6,091 nucleotides of DNA from Pseudomonadota bacterium. Lineage in GTDB: Bacteria > Pseudomonadota > Alphaproteobacteria > Rhizobiales > Rhizobiaceae. The stretch covers positions 1 through 6,091 of the forward strand of contig JAEZXF010000384.1 in NCBI GenBank assembly GCA_023419995.1, given 5' to 3'. The notes beneath the pieces were generated by a model. That model did no database searches and was not told the DNA's origin. It worked only from the letters and a program-made list of their open reading frames with translations. Positions 1 to 6,091 of this stretch are shown here, piece by piece (within the stretch, counting starts at the first letter, position 1; every line of letters begins with the position of its first letter). A program made the position numbers and the translations under genes.

Positions 1-1444
1 GACCTCGAGCCGCAACCCGGAGCTGAACCTGCGGCGCATGAACGAGGCGGGCCTGCTCGGCAAGCTCATCCCCGACTTCCAGAAGATCGTGGCGATGATG
101 CAGTTCACCATGTACCACCACTACACGGTGGACGAGCACCTGATCCGCTGCGTCGGCGTGCTGTCCGAGATCGAGCACGGCGACGCCGAGGCGATCCATC
201 CGCTCAGCCATTCGCTGATGCCGGGCCTGAAGGCGCAGCGCGACATCCTCTACGTCACGGTGCTGTTCCACGACATCGCCAAGGGCCGGCCGGAGGACCA
301 TTCGACGGCGGGCGCCCGGATCGCGCGGCGGCTGTGCCCGCACATGGGCTTTTCCGCCGCCGACACCGAGACCATCGCCTGGCTGATCGAGAACCACCTC
401 GTCATGTCGATGACGGCGCAGACCCGCGACCTCAACGACCGCAAGACCATCCAGGACTTCGCCGACATCGTGCAGTCGGTCGAGCGGCTGAAGCTGCTGC
501 TCATCCTCACCGTCTGCGACATCCGCGGCGGCGGCCCGGGCGTGGGGAACGGCTGGAAGGGCCAGCTCCTGCGCACGCTCTACTACGAGACCGAGCTGCA
601 GCTGACCGGCGGCTTCTCCGAGGTGTCGCGCGCCGAGCGGGCGCAGGCGGCGCGCGCCGCGCTCGGCAACGCGCTGGCCGGCTGGCCCCAGGCCGAGCGC
701 GACCGCTATCTCGCCCTGCCCTACGACAACTACCTGCTGACCGTGCCGCTCGACGACCAGCAGCGCCACCTCGCCTTCATCCGCGACGCCGACGCGGCCG
801 GGCGCAAGCTGGCGACGATGGTGCGCACGCACCAGTTCGAGGCGGTCACCGAGATCACGGTGCTGTCGCCCGACCACCCGCGCCTGCTGTCGGTGATCGC
901 CGGCGCGTGCGCCGCCTCCGGCGCCAACATCGTCGACGCGCAGATCTTCACCACGGCCGACGGGCGGGCGCTCGACACCATCCTGATCGGCCGCGAGTTC
1001 GACCTCGACGAGGACGAGCGCCGCCGCGCCGAGCGGGTCGGCCGGCTGATCGAGGACGTGCTGGCGGGCAAGGCCTGGCTGCCCGAGATGATCGAGAAGC
1101 GGGCGAAGCCGAAGCGCGGCGCCAAGGCCTTCCGCATCGAGCCGCGCGCCGACATCCGCAACACGCTGTCGAACCGCTTCTCCGTCATCGAGGTCAAGGG
1201 CCTCGACCGGCCGGGCCTGCTGTCCGAGATCACCGGCGCGCTGTCGGACCTGTCGCTCGACATCGCCTCGGCCCACATCACCACCTTCGGCGAGAAGGTG
1301 ATCGACACCTTCTACGTGACCGACCTGACCGGCCACAAGATCGACAATCCGTCCCGGCAGGAACGGGTGCGCCGGACGCTCGTCGCGGTCATGGAAGGCA
1401 CGGCATCCCAGCGCAACACGGCAGTCACCGCCGCGGCCTCCTGA
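1..1444 (+). CDS. glnD: Bifunctional PII uridylyltransferase / uridylyl-removing enzyme GlnD (5' end outside window)
   Basis: GlnD adds UMP to the PII signal proteins (GlnB/GlnK) when glutamine is low and removes it when glutamine is high, passing nitrogen status to glutamine synthetase and nitrogen transcription. The reading frame is already open at the left edge (first full codon at base 2), and the residues before the first visible ATG at 38 ([12 protein letters not shown]) are GlnD-like. That ATG is therefore internal. About 480 residues are visible, roughly half of a usual GlnD; the N-terminal nucleotidyltransferase domain is missing. Counting from the first visible codon, the HD hydrolase domain shows HHYTVDEH near 39-46, the FHDIAKG metal-binding HD pair at 90-91 and EDHS near 100. 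Two C-terminal ACT domains follow, the glutamine sensors: [10 protein letters not shown] opens the first (about 283-332) and GLDRPGLLS the second (about 393-467). No frameshift is seen. The identification is very secure. Confidence 0.97.
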   Translation, partial: TSSRNPELNLRRMNEAGLLGKLIPDFQKIVAMMQFTMYHHYTVDEHLIRCVGVLSEIEHGDAEAIHPLSHSLMPGLKAQRDILYVTVLFHDIAKGRPEDHSTAGARIARRLCPHMGFSAADTETIAWLIENHLVMSMTAQTRDLNDRKTIQDFADIVQSVERLKLLLILTVCDIRGGGPGVGNGWKGQLLRTLYYETELQLTGGFSEVSRAERAQAARAALGNALAGWPQAERDRYLALPYDNYLLTVPLDDQQRHLAFIRDADAAGRKLATMVRTHQFEAVTEITVLSPDHPRLLSVIAGACAASGANIVDAQIFTTADGRALDTILIGREFDLDEDERRRAERVGRLIEDVLAGKAWLPEMIEKRAKPKRGAKAFRIEPRADIRNTLSNRFSVIEVKGLDRPGLLSEITGALSDLSLDIASAHITTFGEKVIDTFYVTDLTGHKIDNPSRQERVRRTLVAVMEGTASQRNTAVTAAAS

Positions 1445-1470
1445 CCGCGCCCCTACAGGATTCGCATCCC

Positions 1471-3063
1471 ATGAGCCTCGTGAAGAAGTTCGCCGCCGTC
1501 GGCGGGGCAACCTCGGTCAGCCGCATCAGCGGCTTCGTGCGCGAGGCGCTGATCGGCGCCGCGCTCGGCGCCGGGCCGGTGGCCGACGCGTTCTACGCCG
1601 CCTTCCGCTTCCCCAACCTGTTCCGCCGGCTGTTCGCCGAGGGCGCCTTCAACACCGCCTTCATCCCGCTGTTCGCCAAGGAGCTGGAGGGCGGCGGGCA
1701 GGAGGCGGCGCGCCGCTTCGCCGAGGACGTGCTGTCGGTGCTGATGGCGTCGCTGATCCTGCTGTCGGGCCTGGCGATCCTGTTCATGCCGTTCCTCGTC
1801 GAATGGGTGATCGCGCCGGGCTTCGCCGACGACCCGGAGAAGGTCGACCTGACGGTGCTGCTGACCCGGGTCATGTTCCCGTACCTGTTCTTCATGTCGC
1901 TGGTGGCGATGCTGTCGGGCATCCTCAACTCGATGCGGCGCTACTTCCTCGCCGCCATCGTGCCGGTGCTGCTCAACGTCGTGCTGATCGGCGTGCTGGT
2001 CGTGACGCTTTCGCTCGGGCTCGACGGCCCGGCCACCGGGCTCTGGCTCGCCTGGGGCGTCTTCGCCTCGGGCGCGGCGCAGCTCTTCTTCCTGATGCGC
2101 GGGGTCAAGCGCGAGGGCTTCACCATGACGCTGCGCCGGCCGGCGTTGACGCCGGACGTCAGGCGCCTGCTGATGCTGATGGGGCCGGCGCTGCTGACCG
2201 GCGGCGTCACCCAGATCAACCTGCTCGTCGGCCAGATCATCGCCTCGGCGCAGGAAGGCGCCATCGCGCTCCTCAACTATGCCGACCGCATCAACCAGCT
2301 GCCGCTCGGCGTCATCGGCATCGCCATCGGCGTGGTGCTGCTGCCGGAGCTGGCGCGCACGCTCAAGGCCGGCAATTTCGACGACGCGCAGCACCTGCAG
2401 AACCGTTCGCTCGAGTTCGGCCTCGGCCTCACCCTGCCCGCGGCCGTCGGCTTCATGCTGTTCTCCGGCCCGCTGGTGAACATCGTCTACGAGCGCGGCG
2501 CGTTCACGGCCGAGACGACGGCGCTGACGGCGGCCGCGCTTTCGGCCTTCGCCACCGGCCTGCCCGCCTACGTGCTGATCAAGGTGTTCTCGCCGGCCTA
2601 CTTCGCCCGGCTCGACGTCAAGAGCCCGATGTGGTTCTCGATCGCGGCGGTCGTCGTCAACATCGTCTGCAGCCTGATCCTGTTCCCGGTCTGGGGCCAT
2701 GTCGGCATCGCCGCTGCGACGTCGGTCTCCGCCTGGCTGAACTTCGCGCTGCTCGCCGGCGTGCTGTGGCGGCGCGGCGACTTCCGCCCCTCGGCCGTCA
2801 CCCTGCGGCGCGTGGCGCTGATCGTGCTGGCCAGCGCGGTGATGGGCGTGCTGGTCGTCGTCCTCGGCCTGTGGATGCAGGGCTGGCTCGCCTCACCCTC
2901 GACGCTGGTGCGACTGGCCGCGACGCTGCTCGTCATCGGGATCGCCGCGACGCTCTACTTCGTCCTCGTCATCGCCACCGGCGCGGTCGACCGCGAGGAG
3001 CTCCTGCTGGCGCTGCGGCGGCGCAGGACGAGGGCGGCGGAGCCGGCCGGCGACGCCTCTTGA
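1471..3063 (+). CDS. murJ: Lipid II flippase MurJ (MviN family)
   Basis: MurJ moves lipid II, the lipid-linked peptidoglycan precursor, across the inner membrane. The product has 530 residues, usual for the family, and is very hydrophobic with many alternating membrane segments; the family has 14. Near the N-terminus are [10 protein letters not shown] and the signature [15 protein letters not shown]. From this start, Arg18, Arg24, Asp39 and Arg52 fall at exactly the positions of the functionally important E. coli MurJ residues as I recall them, which strongly supports ATG 1471. Arg273 in YADRINQLP matches the conserved cavity arginine of the central region (about Arg270 in E. coli). The C-terminus is a short basic, arginine-rich tail. 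A weak AGGA ribosome site lies 10 bases ahead (1457-1460). The gene begins 26 bases after glnD, with no terminator between, so co-transcription with glnD is likely. Confidence 0.96.
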   Translation: MSLVKKFAAVGGATSVSRISGFVREALIGAALGAGPVADAFYAAFRFPNLFRRLFAEGAFNTAFIPLFAKELEGGGQEAARRFAEDVLSVLMASLILLSGLAILFMPFLVEWVIAPGFADDPEKVDLTVLLTRVMFPYLFFMSLVAMLSGILNSMRRYFLAAIVPVLLNVVLIGVLVVTLSLGLDGPATGLWLAWGVFASGAAQLFFLMRGVKREGFTMTLRRPALTPDVRRLLMLMGPALLTGGVTQINLLVGQIIASAQEGAIALLNYADRINQLPLGVIGIAIGVVLLPELARTLKAGNFDDAQHLQNRSLEFGLGLTLPAAVGFMLFSGPLVNIVYERGAFTAETTALTAAALSAFATGLPAYVLIKVFSPAYFARLDVKSPMWFSIAAVVVNIVCSLILFPVWGHVGIAAATSVSAWLNFALLAGVLWRRGDFRPSAVTLRRVALIVLASAVMGVLVVVLGLWMQGWLASPSTLVRLAATLLVIGIAATLYFVLVIATGAVDREELLLALRRRRTRAAEPAGDAS

Positions 3064-3088
3064 TCCCCGCCGCATCGTCCGTCATAAG
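3059..3088 (+). promoter_or_regulatory. Possible weak sigma-70-type promoter for trpS
   Basis: CTTGAT at 3059-3064 matches the rhizobial -35 consensus CTTGAC in five of six bases. With a 17-base spacer after TTGATC, CATAAG at 3083-3088 is a modest -10 element (4 of 6 to TATAAT). The -35 overlaps the murJ stop codon. This would allow trpS to be transcribed apart from murJ. Such matches arise by chance, so the call is tentative, and read-through from murJ remains possible because I see no good terminator in the gap. Confidence 0.25.
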
Positions 3089-3148
3089 CCGACGCAACCC
3101 TCGGCTCTCATCCGCCAAGAGGCCCTCCACAAGCTTCGGACCCTATCC

Positions 3149-4216
3149 ATGAGCAGTTTCAAACCCCTCGTCTTCTCGGGCGTCCAGCCGACCGGGAACC
3201 TCCATCTCGGCAACTATCTCGGCGCGATCCGCAAGTTCGTCGCGCTGCAGGAGAGCCACGACTGCATCTACTGCGTCGTCGACCTGCACTCGATCACCGC
3301 GCAGCTCGTGCACGAGGACCTGCCGGCGCAGACGCGGTCGATCACCGCCGCCTTCCTCGCCTCCGGCATCGATCCCGAGAAGCACATCGTCTTCAACCAG
3401 AGCCGGGTGCCGCAGCATGCGGAGCTGGCCTGGATCTTCAACTGCGTCGCCCGCATCGGCTGGATGAACCGCATGACGCAGTTCAAGGACAAGGCTGGCA
3501 AGGACCGCGAGAACGCCTCGCTGGGCCTCCTCGCCTATCCGAGCCTGATGGCCGCCGACATCCTCGTCTACCGCGCCACCCACGTGCCGGTCGGCGACGA
3601 CCAGAAGCAGCACCTCGAGCTGACGCGCGACATCGCCGCCAAGTTCAACAACGACTTCTCGCAGAAGATCGGCGAGCTCGGCCTCGGCGTCGAGATGCAG
3701 GCCGGCGACGAGACGGTCAACGGCTTCTTCCCGCTGACCGAGCCGCTGATCGAGGGCCCGGCGACCCGCATCATGAGCCTGCGCGACGGCACGAAGAAGA
3801 TGTCGAAGTCCGATCCGTCGGACCTGTCGCGCATCAACCTGACCGACGACGCCGACGCCATCGCCAAGAAGATCAAGAAGGCCAGGACCGACCCCGAGGC
3901 GCTGCCGTCCGAGCTCGACGGCCTGAAGACGAGGCCCGAGGCGGAGAACCTCGTCGGCATCTATGCCGCGCTGGCCGGGCAGAGCCGCGAGGCGGTGATC
4001 GCCGAGTTCGGCGGGCAGCAGTTCTCGGCGTTCAAGCCGGCGCTGGCCGACCTGGCGGTCGAGAAGCTCGCGCCGGTCGCGGCCGAGATGCGCCGCATCT
4101 CCGGCGACCGCGCCTATATCGACGCCGTGCTGCGCGACGGCGGCGAGCGCGCCGGCGCCATCGCCGAGCGGACGATGAAGCAGGTGCGCGAGATCATCGG
4201 CCTGCTCGACGACTGA
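3149..4216 (+). CDS. trpS: Tryptophanyl-tRNA synthetase
   Basis: This cytoplasmic class I synthetase joins tryptophan to tRNA-Trp using ATP. The product is 355 residues, at the upper end of the usual bacterial range of about 330-355. The Rossmann fold begins at once with [18 protein letters not shown], where LHLGN (18-22) is the HIGH-type ATP motif. The TrpRS signature [10 protein letters not shown] starts at Tyr130, followed by [16 protein letters not shown] (146 onward), which shapes the active site. The second ATP motif KMSKS is intact at 217-221. The C-terminal part is the helical anticodon-binding region. ATG 3149 puts the first motif at the expected distance from the N-terminus; only a weak GGA (3138-3140) precedes it as ribosome site. 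It lies 85 bases after murJ on the same strand. No oddity is seen, and all catalytic motifs are present. Confidence 0.97.
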   Translation: MSSFKPLVFSGVQPTGNLHLGNYLGAIRKFVALQESHDCIYCVVDLHSITAQLVHEDLPAQTRSITAAFLASGIDPEKHIVFNQSRVPQHAELAWIFNCVARIGWMNRMTQFKDKAGKDRENASLGLLAYPSLMAADILVYRATHVPVGDDQKQHLELTRDIAAKFNNDFSQKIGELGLGVEMQAGDETVNGFFPLTEPLIEGPATRIMSLRDGTKKMSKSDPSDLSRINLTDDADAIAKKIKKARTDPEALPSELDGLKTRPEAENLVGIYAALAGQSREAVIAEFGGQQFSAFKPALADLAVEKLAPVAAEMRRISGDRAYIDAVLRDGGERAGAIAERTMKQVREIIGLLDD

Positions 4217-4244
4217 GCGGCGGCCGGCCCGCGGCATCGCGGTG

Positions 4245-4275
4245 CTTGCCCGATCTGCGGCGGGGTGGCAGATTG
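4245..4275 (+). promoter_or_regulatory. Inverted repeat with possible promoter ahead of the usp gene
   Basis: ATCTGC at 4253-4258 and GCAGAT at 4268-4273 form a perfect 6-bp inverted repeat separated by 9 bases; a G.T and a C-G pair could extend it to 8. CTTGCC at 4245-4250 matches the rhizobial -35 consensus CTTGAC in 5 of 6, and a 17-base spacer leads to GCAGAT, a poor -10. The repeat could be an operator over a promoter, or an RNA hairpin in a transcript reading through from trpS. It lacks a T run, so it is not a convincing terminator. Confidence 0.25.
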
Positions 4276-4345
4276 CCGGCCGGAACGGACACGGCGATGC
4301 GGGACGGCCTCGCCGCGATCCGACAGCGAACGACGCCGCGGAGGC

Positions 4346-4354
4346 GGGAGAGGG
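4346..4354 (+). promoter_or_regulatory. Ribosome binding site that decides the usp start
   Basis: The purine-rich GGGAGAGGG ends 3 bases before ATG 4358, with another GGAGG at 4340-4344 (13 bases before the ATG). The same frame is open further upstream to a GTG at 4265, but that extension is rich in arginine and glycine and unlike a universal stress domain, so ATG 4358 is preferred. Confidence 0.6.
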
Positions 4355-4357
4355 CCC

Positions 4358-4849
4358 ATGGTTTCAAGACGCCTGAGCGGGGAAGCCGGCCACCGGCGCA
4401 AGTTCCTCGCCGTCGTCGACAATACGCCCGAATGCGAGCGCGCCATCGCCTACGCGGCGCGGCGTGCCCGCTCGACCGGCGGCGCGGTGGTGCTGCTCTA
4501 CGTGATCGAGACGGCCGACTTCCAGCAATGGCTGGGCGTCGAGCAGATCATGCGCGAGGAGGCGAACGCGGCCGCGGCGACGACGCTCGACACCCATGCC
4601 TCGCGGGTGCGCGAGCAGGTGGGCGTCGAGCCGGAGCTGGTCGTGCGCGAGGGCGCGGCGACGCAGGAGATCCACCGCCTGATCGAGGAAGACCAGGACA
4701 TCGCCATCCTCGTGCTCGCCGCCGGCAGCGCCAAGGAAGGGCCGGGGCCGCTCGTCACCTCGGTGGCCGGCAAGGGCGCGGCGTTCCCCATCCCCGTCAC
4801 CGTGGTGCCGGCGGGCCTGACCGACGAGGAGATCGAGACGCTGGCCTGA
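4358..4849 (+). CDS. Universal stress protein family (UspA-like), altered nucleotide loop
   Basis: This is a single UspA-type domain of 163 residues, slightly longer than the usual 140-150. Family members are small cytoplasmic alpha/beta proteins, many of which bind ATP; the role of this one is unknown. After a short basic N-terminus comes the first beta strand KFLAVVDNTPECERAIAYAA, where the Asp after the hydrophobic strand is the usual adenine-side residue. VVLLYVIE is the second strand, and ILVLAAGS then PVTVVP are the last two. Between these, ATP-binding members carry G-x2-G-x9-G-S/T. Here the stretch is GSAKEGPGPLVTSV: the second glycine is Lys, the later Gly-Ser is Thr-Ser, and the loop is about two residues shorter. 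ATP binding is therefore uncertain. I recall similar sequences as a recurring rhizobial type between trpS and the nfu gene. It lies 141 bases after trpS. Confidence 0.85.
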   Translation: MVSRRLSGEAGHRRKFLAVVDNTPECERAIAYAARRARSTGGAVVLLYVIETADFQQWLGVEQIMREEANAAAATTLDTHASRVREQVGVEPELVVREGAATQEIHRLIEEDQDIAILVLAAGSAKEGPGPLVTSVAGKGAAFPIPVTVVPAGLTDEEIETLA

Positions 4850-4885
4850 GCACGATCTGTCACCCCGGCCGCGCGCCGCTGGACG

Positions 4886-4914
4886 ATTGCGCCCGGGCCG
4901 GGCAGCCCCCATAT
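4886..4914 (+). promoter_or_regulatory. Possible second, more distant promoter for nfuA
   Basis: CCATAT at 4909-4914 matches the rhizobial -10 consensus CTATAT in 5 of 6 and stands out in a very GC-rich gap. Seventeen bases upstream is ATTGCG (4886-4891), which keeps only the TTG core of a -35. This is a weak candidate, listed because it is one of only two AT-rich spots in the gap between usp and nfuA. Confidence 0.2.
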
Positions 4915-4936
4915 AGGGACCCGACGAGGCACGAGG

Positions 4937-4970
4937 CTTGCCGCGGGCGGCGCCTTGCCTTATTTAGAAT
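4937..4970 (+). promoter_or_regulatory. Likely promoter of nfuA
   Basis: CTTGCC at 4937-4942 matches the rhizobial -35 consensus CTTGAC in 5 of 6 bases. A 17-base spacer leads to TTATTT at 4960-4965 (4 of 6 to CTATAT). An overlapping TAGAAT at 4965-4970 matches TATAAT in 5 of 6 but would need a spacer of about 21 bases. The AT-rich run 4960-4974 is exceptional in this sequence. Either -10 would start transcription a short distance before ATG 4998. Confidence 0.45.
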
Positions 4971-4979
4971 TATTCCAGA
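4963..4979 (+). promoter_or_regulatory. Candidate Irr-type iron control element (ICE box) over the nfuA promoter
   Basis: TTTAGAA at 4963-4969, spacer TTA, then TTCCAGA at 4973-4979. The ideal palindrome would be TTTAGAA-N3-TTCTAAA; the left arm is perfect and the right arm has 5 of 7. This is the layout I recall for the iron control element bound by Irr, the haem-responsive Fur-family regulator of rhizobia, which represses Fe-S and haem genes when iron is scarce. The site overlaps the likely -10 and ends 18 bases before the nfuA start, a good place for a repressor. The match to Irr is from memory of the motif, not from a scoring matrix. Confidence 0.5.
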
Positions 4980-4997
4980 CTGGAGCAAGAGAACGCC

Positions 4998-5579
4998 ATG
5001 TTCATCCAGACCGAAGCCACACCCAATCCGGCAACGCTGAAGTTCCTCCCGGGCAAGGTGGTGCTGGAGGACGGCACGGCCGATTTCCGCGACGCCGAGG
5101 CCGCGCGCGGCGCCTCGCCGCTGGCCGGCGCCCTGTTCGACGTGCCCGGCGTCACCGGCGTCTTCTTCGGCTACGACTTCGTCACCGTCACCAAGCAGGA
5201 CGGCCCGGAATGGCCGCACCTCAAGCCGGCGATCCTCGGCGCGATCATGGAGCACTTCATGTCCGGCCTGCCGGTGATGATGCGCGACAGCGCCGCCGCC
5301 TCGCTCGCCGACGAGGCGGAGGGAGACGAGTTCTACGACAAGGCGGACGAGGAGATCGTCCTGACCATCAAGGAGCTGCTCGACACGCGGGTGCGCCCGG
5401 CCGTGGCCCAGGACGGCGGCGACATCACCTTCCGCGGCTTCGAGAACGGCACCGTCTTCCTGCACATGAAGGGCGCCTGCGCCGGCTGCCCGTCCTCGAC
5501 GGCGACGCTGAAGCACGGCATCCAGAACCTGCTGCGCCACTTCGTGCCCGAGGTGCAGCACGTCGAGCAGATTCCGTAG
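4998..5579 (+). CDS. nfuA: NfuA/NifU-like Fe-S cluster carrier (rhizobial FssA type)
   Basis: Nfu proteins hold a 4Fe-4S cluster between two subunits and pass it to target enzymes in the cytoplasm. The 193-residue product has two domains. The N-terminal Nfu_N domain (about 1-88) opens with the typical FIQTEATPNPATLKFLPG and continues through GVFFGYDFVTVTK and EWPHLKPAI. An acidic linker (about 98-118) follows. The C-terminal NifU-like domain (about 119-188) has RPAVAQDGGDI and the cluster ligands Cys161 and Cys164 in CAGCPSS. Both cysteines are present, so it should bind a cluster. ATG 4998 starts the protein at the conserved N-terminus; GGAG at 4982-4985 (12 bases away) and AGAG at 4988-4991 are possible ribosome sites. 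It is preceded by its own promoter and an Irr-like site and ends before a strong terminator, so it is probably a single-gene unit, perhaps with read-through from usp. Confidence 0.95.
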   Translation: MFIQTEATPNPATLKFLPGKVVLEDGTADFRDAEAARGASPLAGALFDVPGVTGVFFGYDFVTVTKQDGPEWPHLKPAILGAIMEHFMSGLPVMMRDSAAASLADEAEGDEFYDKADEEIVLTIKELLDTRVRPAVAQDGGDITFRGFENGTVFLHMKGACAGCPSSTATLKHGIQNLLRHFVPEVQHVEQIP

Positions 5580-5614
5580 GCGGCACGCCCTCCCGGATGC
5601 CCGGCATGGCGCCG

Positions 5615-5655
5615 GAAACAGAAAAACCGGGCTTGCGGCCCGGTTTTTCTGTTTC
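5615..5655. terminator. Strong bidirectional intrinsic terminator between convergent genes
   Basis: The arms at 5615-5632 and 5638-5655 are perfectly complementary over 18 bp, with the loop TTGCG (5633-5637). The GC core CCGGGC is flanked by a run of five A on the left and five T on the right, so read from either strand the core hairpin is followed by a T run. It lies 36 bases after the nfuA stop and 35 bases beyond the L,D-transpeptidase stop, so it can end both transcripts. Confidence 0.93.
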
Positions 5656-5689
5656 TGCGACGTCAATGTTGCCTAGACGGTTCGCATCA

Positions 5690-6091
5690 TTATTTGACGA
5701 TGACCTTGGCGCCGACCTCGACGCGGTCGTACAGGTCGATGATGTCCTGGTTGATGAGCCGGATGCAGCCCGACGACATGGCGCGGCCGATCGACTTCCA
5801 CTCGGGCGTGCCGTGCAGGCGATAGCCGGTGTCGCCGCTCTTGTTGAACAGGTACATGGCGCGGGCGCCGAGCGGGTTCGACAGGCCGCCGGGCTGGCCG
5901 CCGCGCCACTTGGCGAGCTCCGGCTGGCGGCCGATCATCGCGGCCGGCGGGGTCCAGGTCGGCCATTCGCGCTTCATCGCGACGCGCGACGTGCCCTGCC
6001 ACTCGAAGCCCTCGCGGCCGACGCCGATGCCGTAGCGCATCGCCTTGCCGTCGGCCATGACCAGGTAGAGGAACTTCTCCTTGGTATCGAC
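5690..6091 (-). CDS. L,D-transpeptidase, YkuD family (5' end outside window)
   Basis: YkuD enzymes act outside the inner membrane, making 3-3 peptide cross-links in peptidoglycan or attaching proteins to it. The frame is open to the right edge and continues upstream of the ATG at 6058 with VDTKEKFLYLV, a typical first strand of the domain, so the true start and any signal peptide lie beyond the window. The 133 visible C-terminal residues cover most of the catalytic domain: MRYGIGVGREG, then REWPTWTPPAAMI, NPLGARAMYLF, and the active site HGTPEWKSIGRAMSSGCIRL. The histidine codon is at 5813-5815 and the catalytic cysteine codon at 5765-5767. The usual SHGC is SSGC here, a variant I associate with alphaproteobacteria, and Arg and Asn after the cysteine are kept. 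The protein ends right after the domain (VGAKVIVK). Which paralogue it is cannot be told from this part. Confidence 0.93.
   Translation of the reverse strand, partial: VDTKEKFLYLVMADGKAMRYGIGVGREGFEWQGTSRVAMKREWPTWTPPAAMIGRQPELAKWRGGQPGGLSNPLGARAMYLFNKSGDTGYRLHGTPEWKSIGRAMSSGCIRLINQDIIDLYDRVEVGAKVIVK

Noticed and set aside
334..1470. The murJ reading frame is open far upstream, through the glnD coding region, which could suggest a 909-residue fusion
   Set aside because: The extra residues are Arg/Pro/His/Ala-rich low-complexity shadow of glnD, and the MurJ N-terminus aligns with E. coli numbering from ATG 1471.
1453..2700. A 415-codon open frame on the - strand opposite murJ
   Set aside because: Its product is a run of Arg, Gln, His, Asp and Glu with no domain, as expected antisense to a hydrophobic GC-rich gene. 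murJ on the + strand is fully convincing.
3088..3105. GCCGA-N8-TCGGC hairpin between murJ and trpS as a terminator
   Set aside because: Only 5 bp with an 8-base loop and no following T run.
1803..3152. A 449-codon + strand open frame within and beyond murJ
   Set aside because: It is a shifted-frame shadow rich in Arg, Ala, Gly and His with no homology I can see.
3143..4237. A 364-codon open frame on the - strand opposite trpS
   Set aside because: No recognisable motif and composition biased by GC-rich third positions; trpS with intact class I motifs explains the region.
4266..4276. TGGCAGATTGC resembling a sigma-54 promoter
   Set aside because: The GG and GC elements are too close together for the -24/-12 spacing.
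4891..4904. GCCCGGGC and overlapping GCCGGGC palindrome after usp as a terminator
   Set aside because: The arms overlap too tightly to form a good hairpin, and there is no T run; such palindromes are expected in DNA this GC-rich.
4246..5040. A 264-codon + strand open frame spanning usp and the nfuA start
   Set aside because: Arg/Gly/Pro-rich shadow crossing two real genes and the nfuA promoter region.

Overview
The window reads as a stretch of core chromosome from a high-GC alphaproteobacterium, most likely of the Rhizobiales/Hyphomicrobiales. The base composition is strongly GC-rich throughout with G/C at most third codon positions. The order glnD, murJ, trpS, usp, nfuA is the arrangement I associate with rhizobial chromosomes, and the individual proteins look like rhizobial versions. 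I see no mobile element, phage gene, CRISPR array, tRNA or rRNA. No part of the window differs clearly from the rest in base composition.

Layout from left to right: (1) The 3' half of glnD on the + strand (HD domain plus two ACT domains; the nucleotidyltransferase half lies outside the window). (2) murJ, the lipid II flippase, starting 26 bases after glnD and probably co-transcribed with it. (3) trpS, complete, after an 85-base gap with a possible weak promoter. (4) A small universal-stress-like gene, 141 bases after trpS, with an altered nucleotide-binding loop. (5) A 148-base gap and then nfuA, an Fe-S cluster carrier of the Nfu type. Directly in front of nfuA is an AT-rich patch with a partly palindromic site, TTTAGAA-TTA-TTCCAGA, that resembles the iron-control element bound by Irr in rhizobia. 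(6) A perfect 18-bp stem-loop with A and T runs that can end transcription from both sides. (7) The 3' part of a YkuD-type L,D-transpeptidase gene on the - strand, converging on nfuA and running off the right edge.

The genes serve several housekeeping processes: nitrogen signalling through PII (glnD), peptidoglycan precursor export and cross-linking (murJ and the L,D-transpeptidase), translation (trpS), and Fe-S protein maturation (nfuA). They are neighbours rather than one pathway. I did not find a new multi-gene system. The observations most worth checking are the Irr-like operator overlapping the nfuA promoter and the altered ATP-loop of the universal-stress-like protein.
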